Of a stretch of DNA of 64,000 bases, positions 1-8,368 are shown piece by piece. This stretch comes from Actomonas sp051209155 (lineage in GTDB: Bacteria; Verrucomicrobiota; Verrucomicrobiia; Opitutales; Opitutaceae): the NCBI GenBank assembly GCA_051209155.1, contig JBPJGB010000003.1, one strand, 5' to 3'. The notes beneath the pieces are model-generated. The model was not told the DNA's origin. It saw nothing but the letters and a program-made list of their open reading frames with translations, and searched no databases. Both the position numbers and the translations under genes were made by a program. How positions within the stretch are numbered: the first letter of the stretch is position 1; every line of letters starts with the position of its first letter.

Positions 1-14
1 TAGCCCTCTTTCTC

Positions 15-50
15 AGGCCGCGTCGCACCAGCGATGCGGCCTTTCCTTTT
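15..50 (+). terminator. Probable intrinsic terminator of a gene left of the window
   Basis: A 12-bp stem (15-26 pairing with 31-42, one G-T pair) with an ACCA loop is followed by a T-rich stretch. It would end a gene entering from the left. An in-frame ATG at 34 for the following gene lies inside the right arm of this hairpin, which argues that lpxI starts further in. Confidence 0.55.
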
Positions 51-78
51 ACCGTCCGGCCTTTCACGCTCCGCCCCG

Positions 79-924
79 ATGCCCTCCGCTCACCTGCCAG
101 CCGATTTTGATCCGTCTCGCCCCGTCGCCTTGATCGCGGGTCAGACGCTGTATCCGCGGCTGACCGCCGACGCCATTCGCGCCGCCGGGCTGCGCCTTAA
201 ATTGGTCGCCTTTGAAGAGGAAACCTCGCCCGAGCTCTGGGACTCGGTTCCCGCCGAAGACCGTGTCCGCATCAAGGTCGGTCAACTTGGCCACATGCTC
301 AAAGCGCTGAAAACCTTCGACGCCGGCTACGCCCTCATGGCCGGACAGATCACACCGCGCCGTCTCTTCAAGGGGCTCCACCCCGACCTCAAGGCCACGC
401 GCATCCTGCTTTCACTCAAGCGCCGCAATGCTGAAACCATTTTTGGCGCCATCGCTGCGGAGATCGAAAAACTCGGCATCCACCTCCTCGATGCCCGCGC
501 CTTCCTCGACGACCATCTGGCGCCAGAGGGCCTTTTTGCCGGCCGCAAGTTTCCCATCCCCGACGACTACCTCGCGCACGGCATCCAGATCGCCCGGGAG
601 TGCGCCCGGCTCGACATCGGCCAGGGTTGTGTTGTGCGCAAGGGCACCGTGCTGGCCGTCGAAGCCTTCGAGGGGACCGATGAAATGATCCGCCGCGCCG
701 GCGGCTTCAAAACCGAAGATGCCCTGTTCGTGAAAACCGTGAAGGCCAAACAGGACTATCGCTTCGACGTTCCCTGCTTTGGCCTTCGCACCCTCGAATC
801 CATGCGCGAAGCCGGTCTCCGCGCCGCCGCCCTCGAAGCCGGCAACGTCATCCTCATTGACCGCCCGGCCGTGCAAAAGCAGGCCAACGAATGGGGCATT
901 GCCTTACTCGGATTTACCACCTGA
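79..924 (+). CDS. lpxI: UDP-2,3-diacylglucosamine pyrophosphatase LpxI
   Basis: The product is about 281 residues and reads as the LpxI (DUF1009) family, which hydrolyses UDP-2,3-diacylglucosamine to lipid X in lipid A synthesis at the cytoplasmic face. Seen: an N-terminal segment with AGQTLYPRL, a central GQLGHMLKAL block, and the C-terminal QDYRFDVPCFGLRTLE block that is characteristic of the family. Length is normal for LpxI. The ATG at 79 is preferred because the in-frame ATG at 34 lies in a terminator hairpin and the residues it would add are unlike the family. The gene is followed 52 bp later by the nuclease gene. LpxI rather than LpxH suggests the alternative, non-metallophosphatase route in this lineage (family knowledge). 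Confidence 0.85.
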   Translation: MPSAHLPADFDPSRPVALIAGQTLYPRLTADAIRAAGLRLKLVAFEEETSPELWDSVPAEDRVRIKVGQLGHMLKALKTFDAGYALMAGQITPRRLFKGLHPDLKATRILLSLKRRNAETIFGAIAAEIEKLGIHLLDARAFLDDHLAPEGLFAGRKFPIPDDYLAHGIQIARECARLDIGQGCVVRKGTVLAVEAFEGTDEMIRRAGGFKTEDALFVKTVKAKQDYRFDVPCFGLRTLESMREAGLRAAALEAGNVILIDRPAVQKQANEWGIALLGFTT

Positions 925-976
925 TCCGGTGTGGCCGCTTGCGCTGCCGCCTCTGCCCAACCACCATTCCGCCATC

Positions 977-1453
977 ATGTCGTCCGATGTTATCGAAATT
1001 TCCGTCCGGGGAGTCATGCCCACCGCCAATGGCTGTGCGGTCTTTTTGGGCAACGATGACAAGACCTTCGTGATCTACGTCGACCATTCGGTCGGCAACG
1101 CCATCCAGATGACGATCGACGGCGTGCGCAAGGAGCGCCCCCTCACCCACGACCTTATCGGACAAATCTTTCTCGGGCTTGGCGTGCAGCTCGAACACGT
1201 CGTGATCAACGACGTCAACGAGGGCACCTTTTACGCGCGCATCCTGCTCCGCATGGACAACGAGATCGGCAAGAAAATCGTCGAGATCGACGCCCGCCCC
1301 AGCGATTCGACCGTGCTCGCGTTGCAGCAAGAGCGCCCGCTCTACGTGGCCCGTCATGTTTTTGAATCGGTCGAAGACATGACCGAGATCCTTGAGCGCG
1401 TGTTGCGCAAACGAGAGGAAGAGGACGAGGCGTTCGGCGGCGACGATGACTGA
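977..1453 (+). CDS. Bifunctional nuclease family protein (DUF151)
   Basis: This 158-residue protein matches the bifunctional nuclease/DUF151 family: FVIYVDHSVGNAIQM near residues 31-45, then LTHDLIGQIFLGLG and the acidic VINDVNEGTFYARI block. Members have been described as DNases/RNases, but the role of most homologues is unknown. The ATG at 977 gives the usual N-terminus; the frame is open further upstream but that part overlaps lpxI and looks non-coding. The C-terminus is a charged tail. Its stop overlaps the start of the dihydrouridine synthase by 8 nt, so the two are translationally coupled. Confidence 0.8.
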   Translation: MSSDVIEISVRGVMPTANGCAVFLGNDDKTFVIYVDHSVGNAIQMTIDGVRKERPLTHDLIGQIFLGLGVQLEHVVINDVNEGTFYARILLRMDNEIGKKIVEIDARPSDSTVLALQQERPLYVARHVFESVEDMTEILERVLRKREEEDEAFGGDDD

Positions 1454-2528
1454 TTCGCCGGCCAGCCCTCTGCGGCCGCTGCCACCGCCAATCGAGGCGG
1501 GGCAGCCGCTCACCGCCCTCGCGCCCATGCAGGATGTCACAACGCTCGCGTTCATGCAGGTGGTCGCGAGCTACGGCTCCCCGGATTACTACGTGACCGA
1601 GTTCTTCCGGGTGCACGACACCTCGCGACTCGAACGGCACATCGTGCGCTCCATTGATGAGAACGAAACCGGCCGCCCGGTTTTCGCCCAACTCATCGGC
1701 GAATCCATCGAACACCTCGAACGCACCGTGGTCGACCTGCTCCGGCACCCGATCGCCGGCATCGACCTGAACCTCGGCTGCCCCGCCCCCAAGGTCTACA
1801 AAAAGAACGTCGGCGGTGGCCTCCTGCGCGATCCGGCCCGCGTCGACGCGATTCTGGCCGCGCTCCGCGCCGCCTGCCCCGGACTGTTCACCGTCAAAAT
1901 GCGCATCGGCTTCGACGACACCGAGCCCTACGACGCCGTCCTGGAGTCGGTTGCCCGCCACCGGGTCGACATGCTGGCGGTCCACGGGCGCACCGTGAAG
2001 GAAGGTTACCGCAGCGAGGTGCACTACGATTACATCGCCCGGGCGGTTTCACGGGTGCCCTGCCCGGTGTTGGCCAACGGCAACGTGAGCAGCGCCAACG
2101 CCGCCGCCCGCATCGTGGCCGCAACCGGCGCCGCCGGCGTCATGATCGGCCGCCACGCCATCCGCAACCCCTGGATCTTTGCCCAGTGCCGCGACCGCTT
2201 CGGCGGACGACCTGTATTCATTCCGACCCTACGTGACGTCTACGAATATGTGGATCGCCTGTTCCGGGCGACCCAGGAGCCGAAGATCCCCGAGCGCGCC
2301 CACGTGAACCGGATGAAGAAGTTCCTCAACTTCGTCGGCCAAAGCGTCGACCCCGAGGGCGCTTTTCTGCACGACATGCGCCGCACCCAGACCGAGGCCG
2401 AGCTCTTTGCCGTGTGCGAACGGCACCTGCTCAGCGAACCGAACCGCCCCTTTGCGGACGAACCGTTCCACGGTGTCATCGCCCGGCCCAACTGCGAAAC
2501 CGCCGTCGGCGTCGGCGGCGCTGCGTAG
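1446..2528 (+). CDS. tRNA-dihydrouridine synthase family protein
   Basis: The 360-residue product is an FMN-dependent TIM-barrel dihydrouridine synthase that reduces specific uridines in the tRNA D-loop. Seen: the N-terminal LAPMQDVTTLAFM motif, the catalytic cysteine in NLGCPAPKVYKKNVGGGLL, HGRTVKEGY after the barrel centre, and GVMIGRHAIRNPWIF near the phosphate site. The ATG at 1446 lies inside the end of the nuclease gene and precedes the LTALAPMQ core by about 22 residues. Which Dus subgroup it belongs to cannot be decided from motifs alone, so no symbol is given. It is convergent with sufT (15-bp gap). Confidence 0.88.
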   Translation: MTDSPASPLRPLPPPIEAGQPLTALAPMQDVTTLAFMQVVASYGSPDYYVTEFFRVHDTSRLERHIVRSIDENETGRPVFAQLIGESIEHLERTVVDLLRHPIAGIDLNLGCPAPKVYKKNVGGGLLRDPARVDAILAALRAACPGLFTVKMRIGFDDTEPYDAVLESVARHRVDMLAVHGRTVKEGYRSEVHYDYIARAVSRVPCPVLANGNVSSANAAARIVAATGAAGVMIGRHAIRNPWIFAQCRDRFGGRPVFIPTLRDVYEYVDRLFRATQEPKIPERAHVNRMKKFLNFVGQSVDPEGAFLHDMRRTQTEAELFAVCERHLLSEPNRPFADEPFHGVIARPNCETAVGVGGAA

Positions 2529-2543
2529 GACTGGCGCTTTTCG

Positions 2544-3074
2544 CTACTCCAGCCCGAGCACCGATCGGCCTTCTTCGGAGATCATGTGCGGCGACCACTG
2601 CGGGTCCCACACGATGTGGACCTTGGCCTCGGCAACCGTCGGCAACGCCGCGACTTTCTTGCGCGCGTCCTCCGCGATAACCGGTCCCATGCCGCAACCG
2701 GGGGCCGTCAACGTCATCTTCACCTCAACCGTGCGGCCGGCTTCCCCGTGGTCCTCGATCGACAGATCGTAGACCAAACCGAGGTCGACGATGTTGAGCG
2801 GAATCTCCGGGTCGAAACAGGTCTTCAAGGTATCCCACACCGCCTGCTCACTGAACTCCGCGACCGATTCGGCATCGGCCGCCGCGGCCACATAACCTTC
2901 GATCGCATCCGCATCGCTTTCCGCGATGCGGCAAAGCCCATGGTCAGTGCGCACCGTCACATTGCCGCCGAGCGACTGCACAATGTGCACCGCGAGACCT
3001 TCGGGCAGACTGACCGGCGTGCCGGCGGGAATAACAGTAGCCTCGACGGCGCGGTTGAGAACGTGATCGGACAT
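2544..3074 (-). CDS. sufT: Fe-S cluster assembly protein SufT (MIP18/DUF59 family)
   Basis: This 176-residue protein has an N-terminal extension of about 80 residues and a C-terminal DUF59/MIP18 domain with DPEIPLNIVDLGLVYDL, the conserved cysteine in LTAPGCGMGPVIAEDA and the terminal VWDPQWSPHMIS. The long form matches the SufT type that helps mature Fe-S proteins. No sufBCD or other Fe-S genes lie beside it, so it is a stand-alone copy. It would form a transcription unit with sppA, whose start lies 50 bp from its own end only on the other side of this gene; the two are on the same strand with sppA upstream. Confidence 0.85.
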   Translation of the reverse strand: MSDHVLNRAVEATVIPAGTPVSLPEGLAVHIVQSLGGNVTVRTDHGLCRIAESDADAIEGYVAAAADAESVAEFSEQAVWDTLKTCFDPEIPLNIVDLGLVYDLSIEDHGEAGRTVEVKMTLTAPGCGMGPVIAEDARKKVAALPTVAEAKVHIVWDPQWSPHMISEEGRSVLGLE

Positions 3075-3123
3075 GGGGAGAAACAGAGTCGAAGACCGGC
3101 GTGATGAAAAGCCTCAGCTGCGA

Positions 3124-4959
3124 CTATTCGATGACCAGCTCGACCGGCAGGCGGGCGTAAACGCCCTGCGGATCATTGAACTGACTGAGCACCGCCAGCT
3201 CGCTTTCGACGCGCTGCTTCGCGCGATCCAGCCAACTGGACGTCCGCGCGGAGGCTGGCACAATCTGTTCCAAGGCCTCCGCGAGAACTTCAGCGAACTC
3301 CTTTTTGCGCGGGAACTCCGTCACCCGAAAATCCTCGCGCAGCCCCGCGGCCTGGGCCGCGTAGGCGATCGCGTCCGCGAGACCGCCGAGTTCATCGACG
3401 AGGCCGATCTCCAACGCTTGGCGCCCGGACCATACCCGCCCCTGCGCGATTTCCTCCACGTGATTGGGCTCGAGTCCGCGACCCTCGGCGACCTTGCGAA
3501 TGAAATCGGCGTAGAACCGGTCGGTCGCCCGTTGGAAGAGCGCCATTTCCTGCTCGGTCTTCGGCCGCGAAATCGAAATCGCGTCGGCCAATTCGCCGGT
3601 CTTCACCGTATCCCACGAGATGCCAAGATCGTCGCCGAGCTGCTGCACATTGAAGAGCACGCCAAACACGCCGATCGATCCGGTGATGGTGTTGGGCTCG
3701 GCAAACACGCGATCGCCGTAGGCCGAAATCCAGTAGCCCCCCGAAGCCGCATAACCCCCCATCGAAACGACCACCGGCATCTTTTCGGCCGCCAAACGCA
3801 ATTCCCGCTGAATGTGCTCCGACGCCACCGCCGAACCGCCCGGGCTGTTCACGCGCAAAACGATGGCCTTCACCTTGTCGTCCTGACGCAGACGGCGAAT
3901 CTCACGGGCAAACTTGGCACCACCGACATCAGTCAAACTTCCTTGGCCGTCCACAATGGCCCCTTCGGCGTAGACCACCGCCACGCGTCCACTTTCCTGC
4001 CCGGCTTCAGCAGGGCGTTCCTCCGGCGCCGCACGCGCCACCGCGAGCTGCCGGATATAGGGGCCAAGCCCGATCTGTTTGAACGCCTTGTTGGTGCCGA
4101 CCTTGACATCGGTCGCGGCCTTCAACTCGTCGAGGACTTCATCGAGATAGGCAGTTCGATCGACCAGCCCGACCGCCACCACGTCGCTGGCCAAATAAGA
4201 GCCACCTTCATCGATGAGCTGCTGCAAACGAGCCGGATCGATGTCGCGAGCTTCCGCGACCGTGTCGCGCAGCTCCGTCCAGATACTCCCCAGCAACGAC
4301 TCCAACTGCTCCCGGTTCTCTGCGCTGAGGTCGCGCCGGGTGTAGGGCTCAATGGCCGACTTGTATTTGCCGACACGCGACACTTGAACCCCGATGCCAA
4401 ACTTTTCGAAGGCGCCGGCAAAAAAGGTCGGCTGCGAGGCAAGTCCGGGCATGAGCAAAAATCCCTCGGGGTCGAGCACCAGGTCGTCCGCCAAACTGGC
4501 CACGTAAAAGTCCCGCGTATCCGGATAGAGCAGGTAGGCCTTCACCGGTTTCCCGGCCGCCTGAAACGCCGCCAAAGCGCGACGCACTTCCTGCAGCGTC
4601 GCGAACGAGGTGCCGTATCCCGCCGGCGCAAAGGAGCCCTTGAGCAGAATCCCCTTGATCCGGTCATCCGTCGCCGCCTCACGGATCGCGCGGGTGACCA
4701 TCCGCGTCTGCTGCTGCGACGGAATGTCCTGTCCACTCAGCGCGGCGATAAAGACGTTGTTGTCGATCTGCGCCGGCGCGTCGGTGATGTTGGTCGAAAG
4801 ATCAAATACCAGATACGAACCCGCCTCCACGGAGGGTTGCTCCTGCTTGCCGAACGACGCCATGACCATGAGCAACAGGAACATCGTCAGTCCGCCGCCA
4901 ATCAGAAGAATCAGGATGCCAACGATGGTGCCGAGGAGCGAGGTGAGAAAAGTTTTCAT
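3124..4959 (-). CDS. sppA: Signal peptide peptidase SppA, 67K type
   Basis: The 611-residue product has the size of the double-domain SppA found in Gram-negative bacteria, a membrane serine protease that degrades cleaved signal peptides. Seen: an N-terminal membrane helix (about residues 8-35), the general-base lysine region SRVGKYKSAIEPYTRRDLS in the first half, and the nucleophile region VVSMGGYAASGGYWISAY with ITGSIGVFG in the second half, giving the Ser/Lys dyad. The start at 4959 (MKTFLTSL) is preferred over the ATG at 4974, which adds only five residues before the helix. sufT follows 49 bp downstream on the same strand. Confidence 0.9.
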   Translation of the reverse strand: MKTFLTSLLGTIVGILILLIGGGLTMFLLLMVMASFGKQEQPSVEAGSYLVFDLSTNITDAPAQIDNNVFIAALSGQDIPSQQQTRMVTRAIREAATDDRIKGILLKGSFAPAGYGTSFATLQEVRRALAAFQAAGKPVKAYLLYPDTRDFYVASLADDLVLDPEGFLLMPGLASQPTFFAGAFEKFGIGVQVSRVGKYKSAIEPYTRRDLSAENREQLESLLGSIWTELRDTVAEARDIDPARLQQLIDEGGSYLASDVVAVGLVDRTAYLDEVLDELKAATDVKVGTNKAFKQIGLGPYIRQLAVARAAPEERPAEAGQESGRVAVVYAEGAIVDGQGSLTDVGGAKFAREIRRLRQDDKVKAIVLRVNSPGGSAVASEHIQRELRLAAEKMPVVVSMGGYAASGGYWISAYGDRVFAEPNTITGSIGVFGVLFNVQQLGDDLGISWDTVKTGELADAISISRPKTEQEMALFQRATDRFYADFIRKVAEGRGLEPNHVEEIAQGRVWSGRQALEIGLVDELGGLADAIAYAAQAAGLREDFRVTEFPRKKEFAEVLAEALEQIVPASARTSSWLDRAKQRVESELAVLSQFNDPQGVYARLPVELVIE

Positions 4960-5087
4960 GCGCGCCGGCACCATAGCTCGCTTCCGCTGGGCAGCCAGCG
5001 CTTTTGGCTGATTGGTCGGAGTCCTCCATCAATGGTATTCGCAGCCGAGGATTGCACCGGCGACACCGCCACCTACGGTTCCGCTCC

Positions 5088-6620
5088 ATGAGTAGAGGAA
5101 CCGAGTTGCTCACCACCAATCGCAAGGCCCTCACCGTCAATCTTGACGCGGCCAAATACGGCACCTTTGCCGAGATCGGGGCCGGGCAGGAGGTATCCCG
5201 GCTCTTCTTCCAAGCGGGCGGCGCCGCCGGCACGATCGCGAAATCGATCTCGGCCTACGACATGACCTTCAGTGACGAGATCTACGGCAAGGCGCCGCGC
5301 TATGTCTCGCGGGAACGGCTGTCCAACATGCTCGAACACGAGTATTCGCTCCTCCACGAGCGCCTCTCCGAGAAGCGAGGCGACTCGACCACCTTCTTTG
5401 CTTTCGCCGACACCGTCGCCGCCAAGGCCTACCGCGGCAACAACGAGTGCCACGGTTGGATGGGCATTCGTTTCCAATCCGAACCCGGCGCGGCCCCGTC
5501 CGAAATCATCATCCACGTCCGCATGTGGGATAAGGACAACCTGCTCCAGCAACAGGCCCTCGGCATCGTCGGCGTGAACCTCATCTACGGCGCCTTCTAT
5601 TACCGGGAAGACCCGGCGAAGCTCATCGCCTCCCTCACCGACAACGTCGGCAACGACCGTATCGAAGTCGACATGCTCAAGCTCGACGGCCCGGCCTTTG
5701 CCGAGGTCGACAACCGCATCATGTCGCTCTACCTCGTGCAATTCGGCCTCACCAACGCGGTGTTGTTCGGTCCCGACCGTGAGGTGCTGCAACCTTCCGA
5801 GGTGCTTCGCCGCAAGGCCATCCTCGTCGAGCGCGGCAGCTTCCGCCCCGTCACCCACGTCAACGTCGACATGCTCAACTGTGCCTGCGCCCAGTTCATG
5901 CAGGAGCCCGCCGTGCAGGGGAAGGACCTGATTGTCCTCATGGAAATCACCATGAACAACCTCCTGGCCTCCGGTGATCTCGACGCCGAGGACTTCCTCT
6001 CCCGCGTCGATCTGCTCGGGGACATCGGGATGACGGTGCTCATCTCCAACTACCCCGAATACTACCGCCTCACCTCCTACTTCCGCCGCTACACCGAAGA
6101 GATGATCGGCGTCGCCATGGGCATCAACAACCTGCTCGAGATCTTCAACGAGAAGTATTACGAGGCCTTGCAGGGCGGCATCCTCGAAGCCTTCGGCCGG
6201 CTCTTCCGCAATGCGGTCAAACTCTACGTCTACCCGATGCGCCGCAACGCCTACGACAACTACCTCGAGGAAGGCACCCGCGCCCGCAATCCCAACCCCA
6301 TCGCCTCACTCGGCAGCCACGCCTTCGCGTCCGACGTGCTCGTGAGCGCGCGCAACCTCCAGGTCTCCCAACACCTGCGCAATCTCTACGCGCATCTCAT
6401 GGAGAACCACTACATCGACTGCATTGTCGGCTACAACGCCGACATCCTCGACATCTTCTCCCGCGATGTTCTTCGCCGTCTCCAGGATGGCGACCGCTCG
6501 TGGGAAAAAATGGTGCCCCAACCCGTCGCCGCCGCCATCAAGACGAACGGCCTCTTCGGTTATGTGCCGACCGCCGATCAGTCGCCGGCAGAGCCCACGG
6601 CAGACGGCAAACCCTCCTGA
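5088..6620 (+). CDS. Large conserved-looking protein of unknown function
   Basis: I do not recognise this 510-residue protein. The ATG at 5088 is chosen because the upstream open stretch is Arg-rich non-coding sequence. It has no signal peptide and no membrane helix. Composition is that of a soluble, folded mixed alpha/beta protein with few low-complexity parts; the only cysteines of note are a CAC at about residue 264 region (LNCACAQFM). Segments such as FGPDREVLQPSEVLRRKAILVERGS and a tyrosine-rich region (NYPEYYRLTSYFRRYTEEM, split across residues near 330) look well constrained. The dapF-like gene follows within 24 bp, so the two are probably cotranscribed. The C-terminal 20 residues are a Pro/Ala-rich tail. 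Confidence 0.7.
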   Translation: MSRGTELLTTNRKALTVNLDAAKYGTFAEIGAGQEVSRLFFQAGGAAGTIAKSISAYDMTFSDEIYGKAPRYVSRERLSNMLEHEYSLLHERLSEKRGDSTTFFAFADTVAAKAYRGNNECHGWMGIRFQSEPGAAPSEIIIHVRMWDKDNLLQQQALGIVGVNLIYGAFYYREDPAKLIASLTDNVGNDRIEVDMLKLDGPAFAEVDNRIMSLYLVQFGLTNAVLFGPDREVLQPSEVLRRKAILVERGSFRPVTHVNVDMLNCACAQFMQEPAVQGKDLIVLMEITMNNLLASGDLDAEDFLSRVDLLGDIGMTVLISNYPEYYRLTSYFRRYTEEMIGVAMGINNLLEIFNEKYYEALQGGILEAFGRLFRNAVKLYVYPMRRNAYDNYLEEGTRARNPNPIASLGSHAFASDVLVSARNLQVSQHLRNLYAHLMENHYIDCIVGYNADILDIFSRDVLRRLQDGDRSWEKMVPQPVAAAIKTNGLFGYVPTADQSPAEPTADGKPS

Positions 6621-6643
6621 GCCGCCTCGTGGCATCGCGCGAC

Positions 6644-7507
6644 ATGCGGTTTCACAAATATCACGCACTGGGCAACGACTACATCGTGCTCGATCCGGCC
6701 GAGTGGCCCGAACCCGCGCCGCCCTCGCCCGCCCGGATTCGCGCCATCTGCCACCGCCACTTTGGCGTCGGCTCCGATGGCATCCTGTGGGGCCCCGTCG
6801 CGATGCCATCGACGCCCTACGGCCTGCGCATCTTCAATCCCGATGGCTCCGAAGCCGAGAAGTCCGGCAACGGCCTGCGCATCTTTGCCCGTTTCCTTTG
6901 GGATCACCATCACCCGGATTCGCCGGAGCTGCCCATTCACACGCCGGGCGGTGAGGTCGTCGCCACGGTGCATGACGGCGCGCAAGCGGTCACGGTCGAC
7001 ATGGGGCAAGTCCGCTTCAATAGCTCGGCCATCCCCGTGACGGGCGATGAGCGTGAGGTCATCAACGAAACCATCGCGGCCAATGACCGCACCTTCACCT
7101 TTTGCGCGGCCACCATCGGCAATCCGCACTGCGTGATTCCAGTGGAAAACCTCACGCCGGAACTCGCGCTGCGTCACGGCGCCGCCATCGAGACGGCCGA
7201 TCGTTTCCCGCACCGCATCAACGTGCAGTTCATGCAGGTCCTGTCCCGCGAGCGCATTCGCATCGAGATCTGGGAACGCGGCGCCGGCTACACCCTCGCC
7301 TCGGGTTCCAGTTCCAGCGCCGCCGCCGCCGTCGCACATCGCCTCGGCCTCGTAAACGATGACCTCACGGTCGAAATGCCCGGCGGCGAAATTCAGATCT
7401 CCATCGGACCGGACTACGCGATTCGCCTGACCGGTTCGGTCAACCGCGTCGCCGACGGCTCCATCGATCCGGACCTCTTCAACTTCCCTGGACTCGCCCG
7501 AGCTTGA
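6644..7507 (+). CDS. dapF: Diaminopimelate epimerase homologue with both catalytic Cys replaced by Ser
   Basis: The 287-residue protein aligns along its whole length with DapF, which interconverts LL- and meso-diaminopimelate for lysine and peptidoglycan. Conserved substrate-site motifs are present: HALGNDYIVLD, NPDGSE (Asn equivalent to N64 of the Haemophilus enzyme), IGNPHC, RINVQFMQV and WERGAG. However, the two acid-base cysteines are gone: the usual CGNG is SGNG (Ser74) and the usual ACGSG is ASGSS (Ser220). The Glu of GAGET is Tyr216. Both Ser codons (TCC, TCG) are unambiguous in the sequence. Fold and ligand pocket look intact, so it may be an inactive paralogue or act on another substrate or reaction. 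ATG 6644 gives the normal DapF N-terminus. Confidence 0.85.
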   Translation: MRFHKYHALGNDYIVLDPAEWPEPAPPSPARIRAICHRHFGVGSDGILWGPVAMPSTPYGLRIFNPDGSEAEKSGNGLRIFARFLWDHHHPDSPELPIHTPGGEVVATVHDGAQAVTVDMGQVRFNSSAIPVTGDEREVINETIAANDRTFTFCAATIGNPHCVIPVENLTPELALRHGAAIETADRFPHRINVQFMQVLSRERIRIEIWERGAGYTLASGSSSSAAAAVAHRLGLVNDDLTVEMPGGEIQISIGPDYAIRLTGSVNRVADGSIDPDLFNFPGLARA

Positions 7508-7512
7508 ACGAA

Positions 7513-7544
7513 ACGAAGCCGGCCCGCGACCGGACCGGCTTCGT
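7513..7544. terminator. Hairpin between convergent genes
   Basis: A 13-bp inverted repeat (7513-7525 with 7532-7544, one mismatch or wobble) sits between the ends of the dapF-like gene and the redoxin gene. There is no clear T-run on either side, so termination is likely but not certain. Confidence 0.5.
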
Positions 7545-7568
7545 GAAACAATCGGCGGCGGGAGGCGT

Positions 7569-8183
7569 TCAGTATTTCACCGAACAGCCGTAGGGCTGCG
7601 TCTGGGCGCGCTCGATCGTGCCGCCCTCGCGCACCGCGGCGAGCGCGGCCGTCACATAGTTTTGAGCCTTCGCCAAATCGCGCTGGTTGGCGGAGGGGAT
7701 ACTGTCGATCGCGCCGTTGTAGACGAGATGGCCATCCGGGTTGATGACATACATGTGCGGTGTGGTTTTGGCCCCAAACATGCGGCCGACCTGCCCGTCT
7801 TGGTCACGGAAATACGCCGTCGGTGCAGCGTCGTGATCGGCCATCCATTTTGCCACTCGCGACGCATCGTAGTCGCCCTGGGCACCGGCGGAACCGGAGT
7901 TGATGGTCAACCACACCACCCCTTCTTCGGTCGCCGACTTCTGCAGGGCAGGCATGTTGCCGCTGCTGTAGTGTTTTACGACGAAGGGACACTCGGGGTT
8001 GACCCATTCCAACACCACCGTTTTGCCGCGAAAGTCGCTCAGTTGGTGCGTGTTTCCATCGATATCGGTCAGAGAAAAGTCCGGCGCAGCGGCGCCGACT
8101 TTGGCCGTGCTTGCCCCGGCGGACACCGCCAGAAGCGCGGAGGTCGTGAGGGCGAGAAAGGTGGATCGGAGTAGAGATTTCAT
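7569..8183 (-). CDS. Exported thioredoxin-fold redoxin (AhpC/TSA-like)
   Basis: The 204-residue product has a Sec signal peptide (MKSLLRSTFLALTTSALLAV, cleavage near ASA/GAS) followed by a redoxin fold: APDFSLTDIDGNTHQLSDF, the motif WVNPECPFVVKHY with a single redox-site cysteine, and a cis-Pro segment TTPHMYVINPDG. A second cysteine is in the C-terminal PYGCSVKY, so the pair could act like an atypical peroxiredoxin; this is inference. The ATG at 8183 is the start; two codons upstream there is only a TTG. It probably works in the periplasm or envelope. It is convergent with the dapF-like gene. Confidence 0.8.
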   Translation of the reverse strand: MKSLLRSTFLALTTSALLAVSAGASTAKVGAAAPDFSLTDIDGNTHQLSDFRGKTVVLEWVNPECPFVVKHYSSGNMPALQKSATEEGVVWLTINSGSAGAQGDYDASRVAKWMADHDAAPTAYFRDQDGQVGRMFGAKTTPHMYVINPDGHLVYNGAIDSIPSANQRDLAKAQNYVTAALAAVREGGTIERAQTQPYGCSVKY

Positions 8184-8368
8184 AGGCAAGGTTTGGGAAC
8201 GCGCGAAACCTAGCCCGAAACCCCGATTTCTCCAGTGGTGGCGGCACGCTTATGCTGGTGAACGTCTACGCCCCTTTACGAATCCCGACCGGATTGCCAC
8301 AATCGTAAGGAGATTCCCTCAGCTTACGAGTTGCGGGCCACAGATTTGCATCACACAGTCCCGATCCT
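8184..8368. other. Intergenic region between divergent genes
   Basis: This 185-bp stretch between the redoxin and the exosortase locus should hold promoters for both directions. I see no convincing -35/-10 pair, operator or hairpin in it. Confidence 0.4.

Noticed and set aside
3073..5091. 672-codon open frame on the plus strand opposite sppA
   Set aside because: It is a high-GC antisense shadow: Arg/His-rich, no domain, and the minus strand encodes a clear SppA.
6644..7507. Sequencing error as the cause of the missing DapF cysteines
   Set aside because: Two separate positions are changed with different Ser codons (TCC and TCG) in an intact frame, and a nearby conserved Glu is also changed, so a single error is unlikely.
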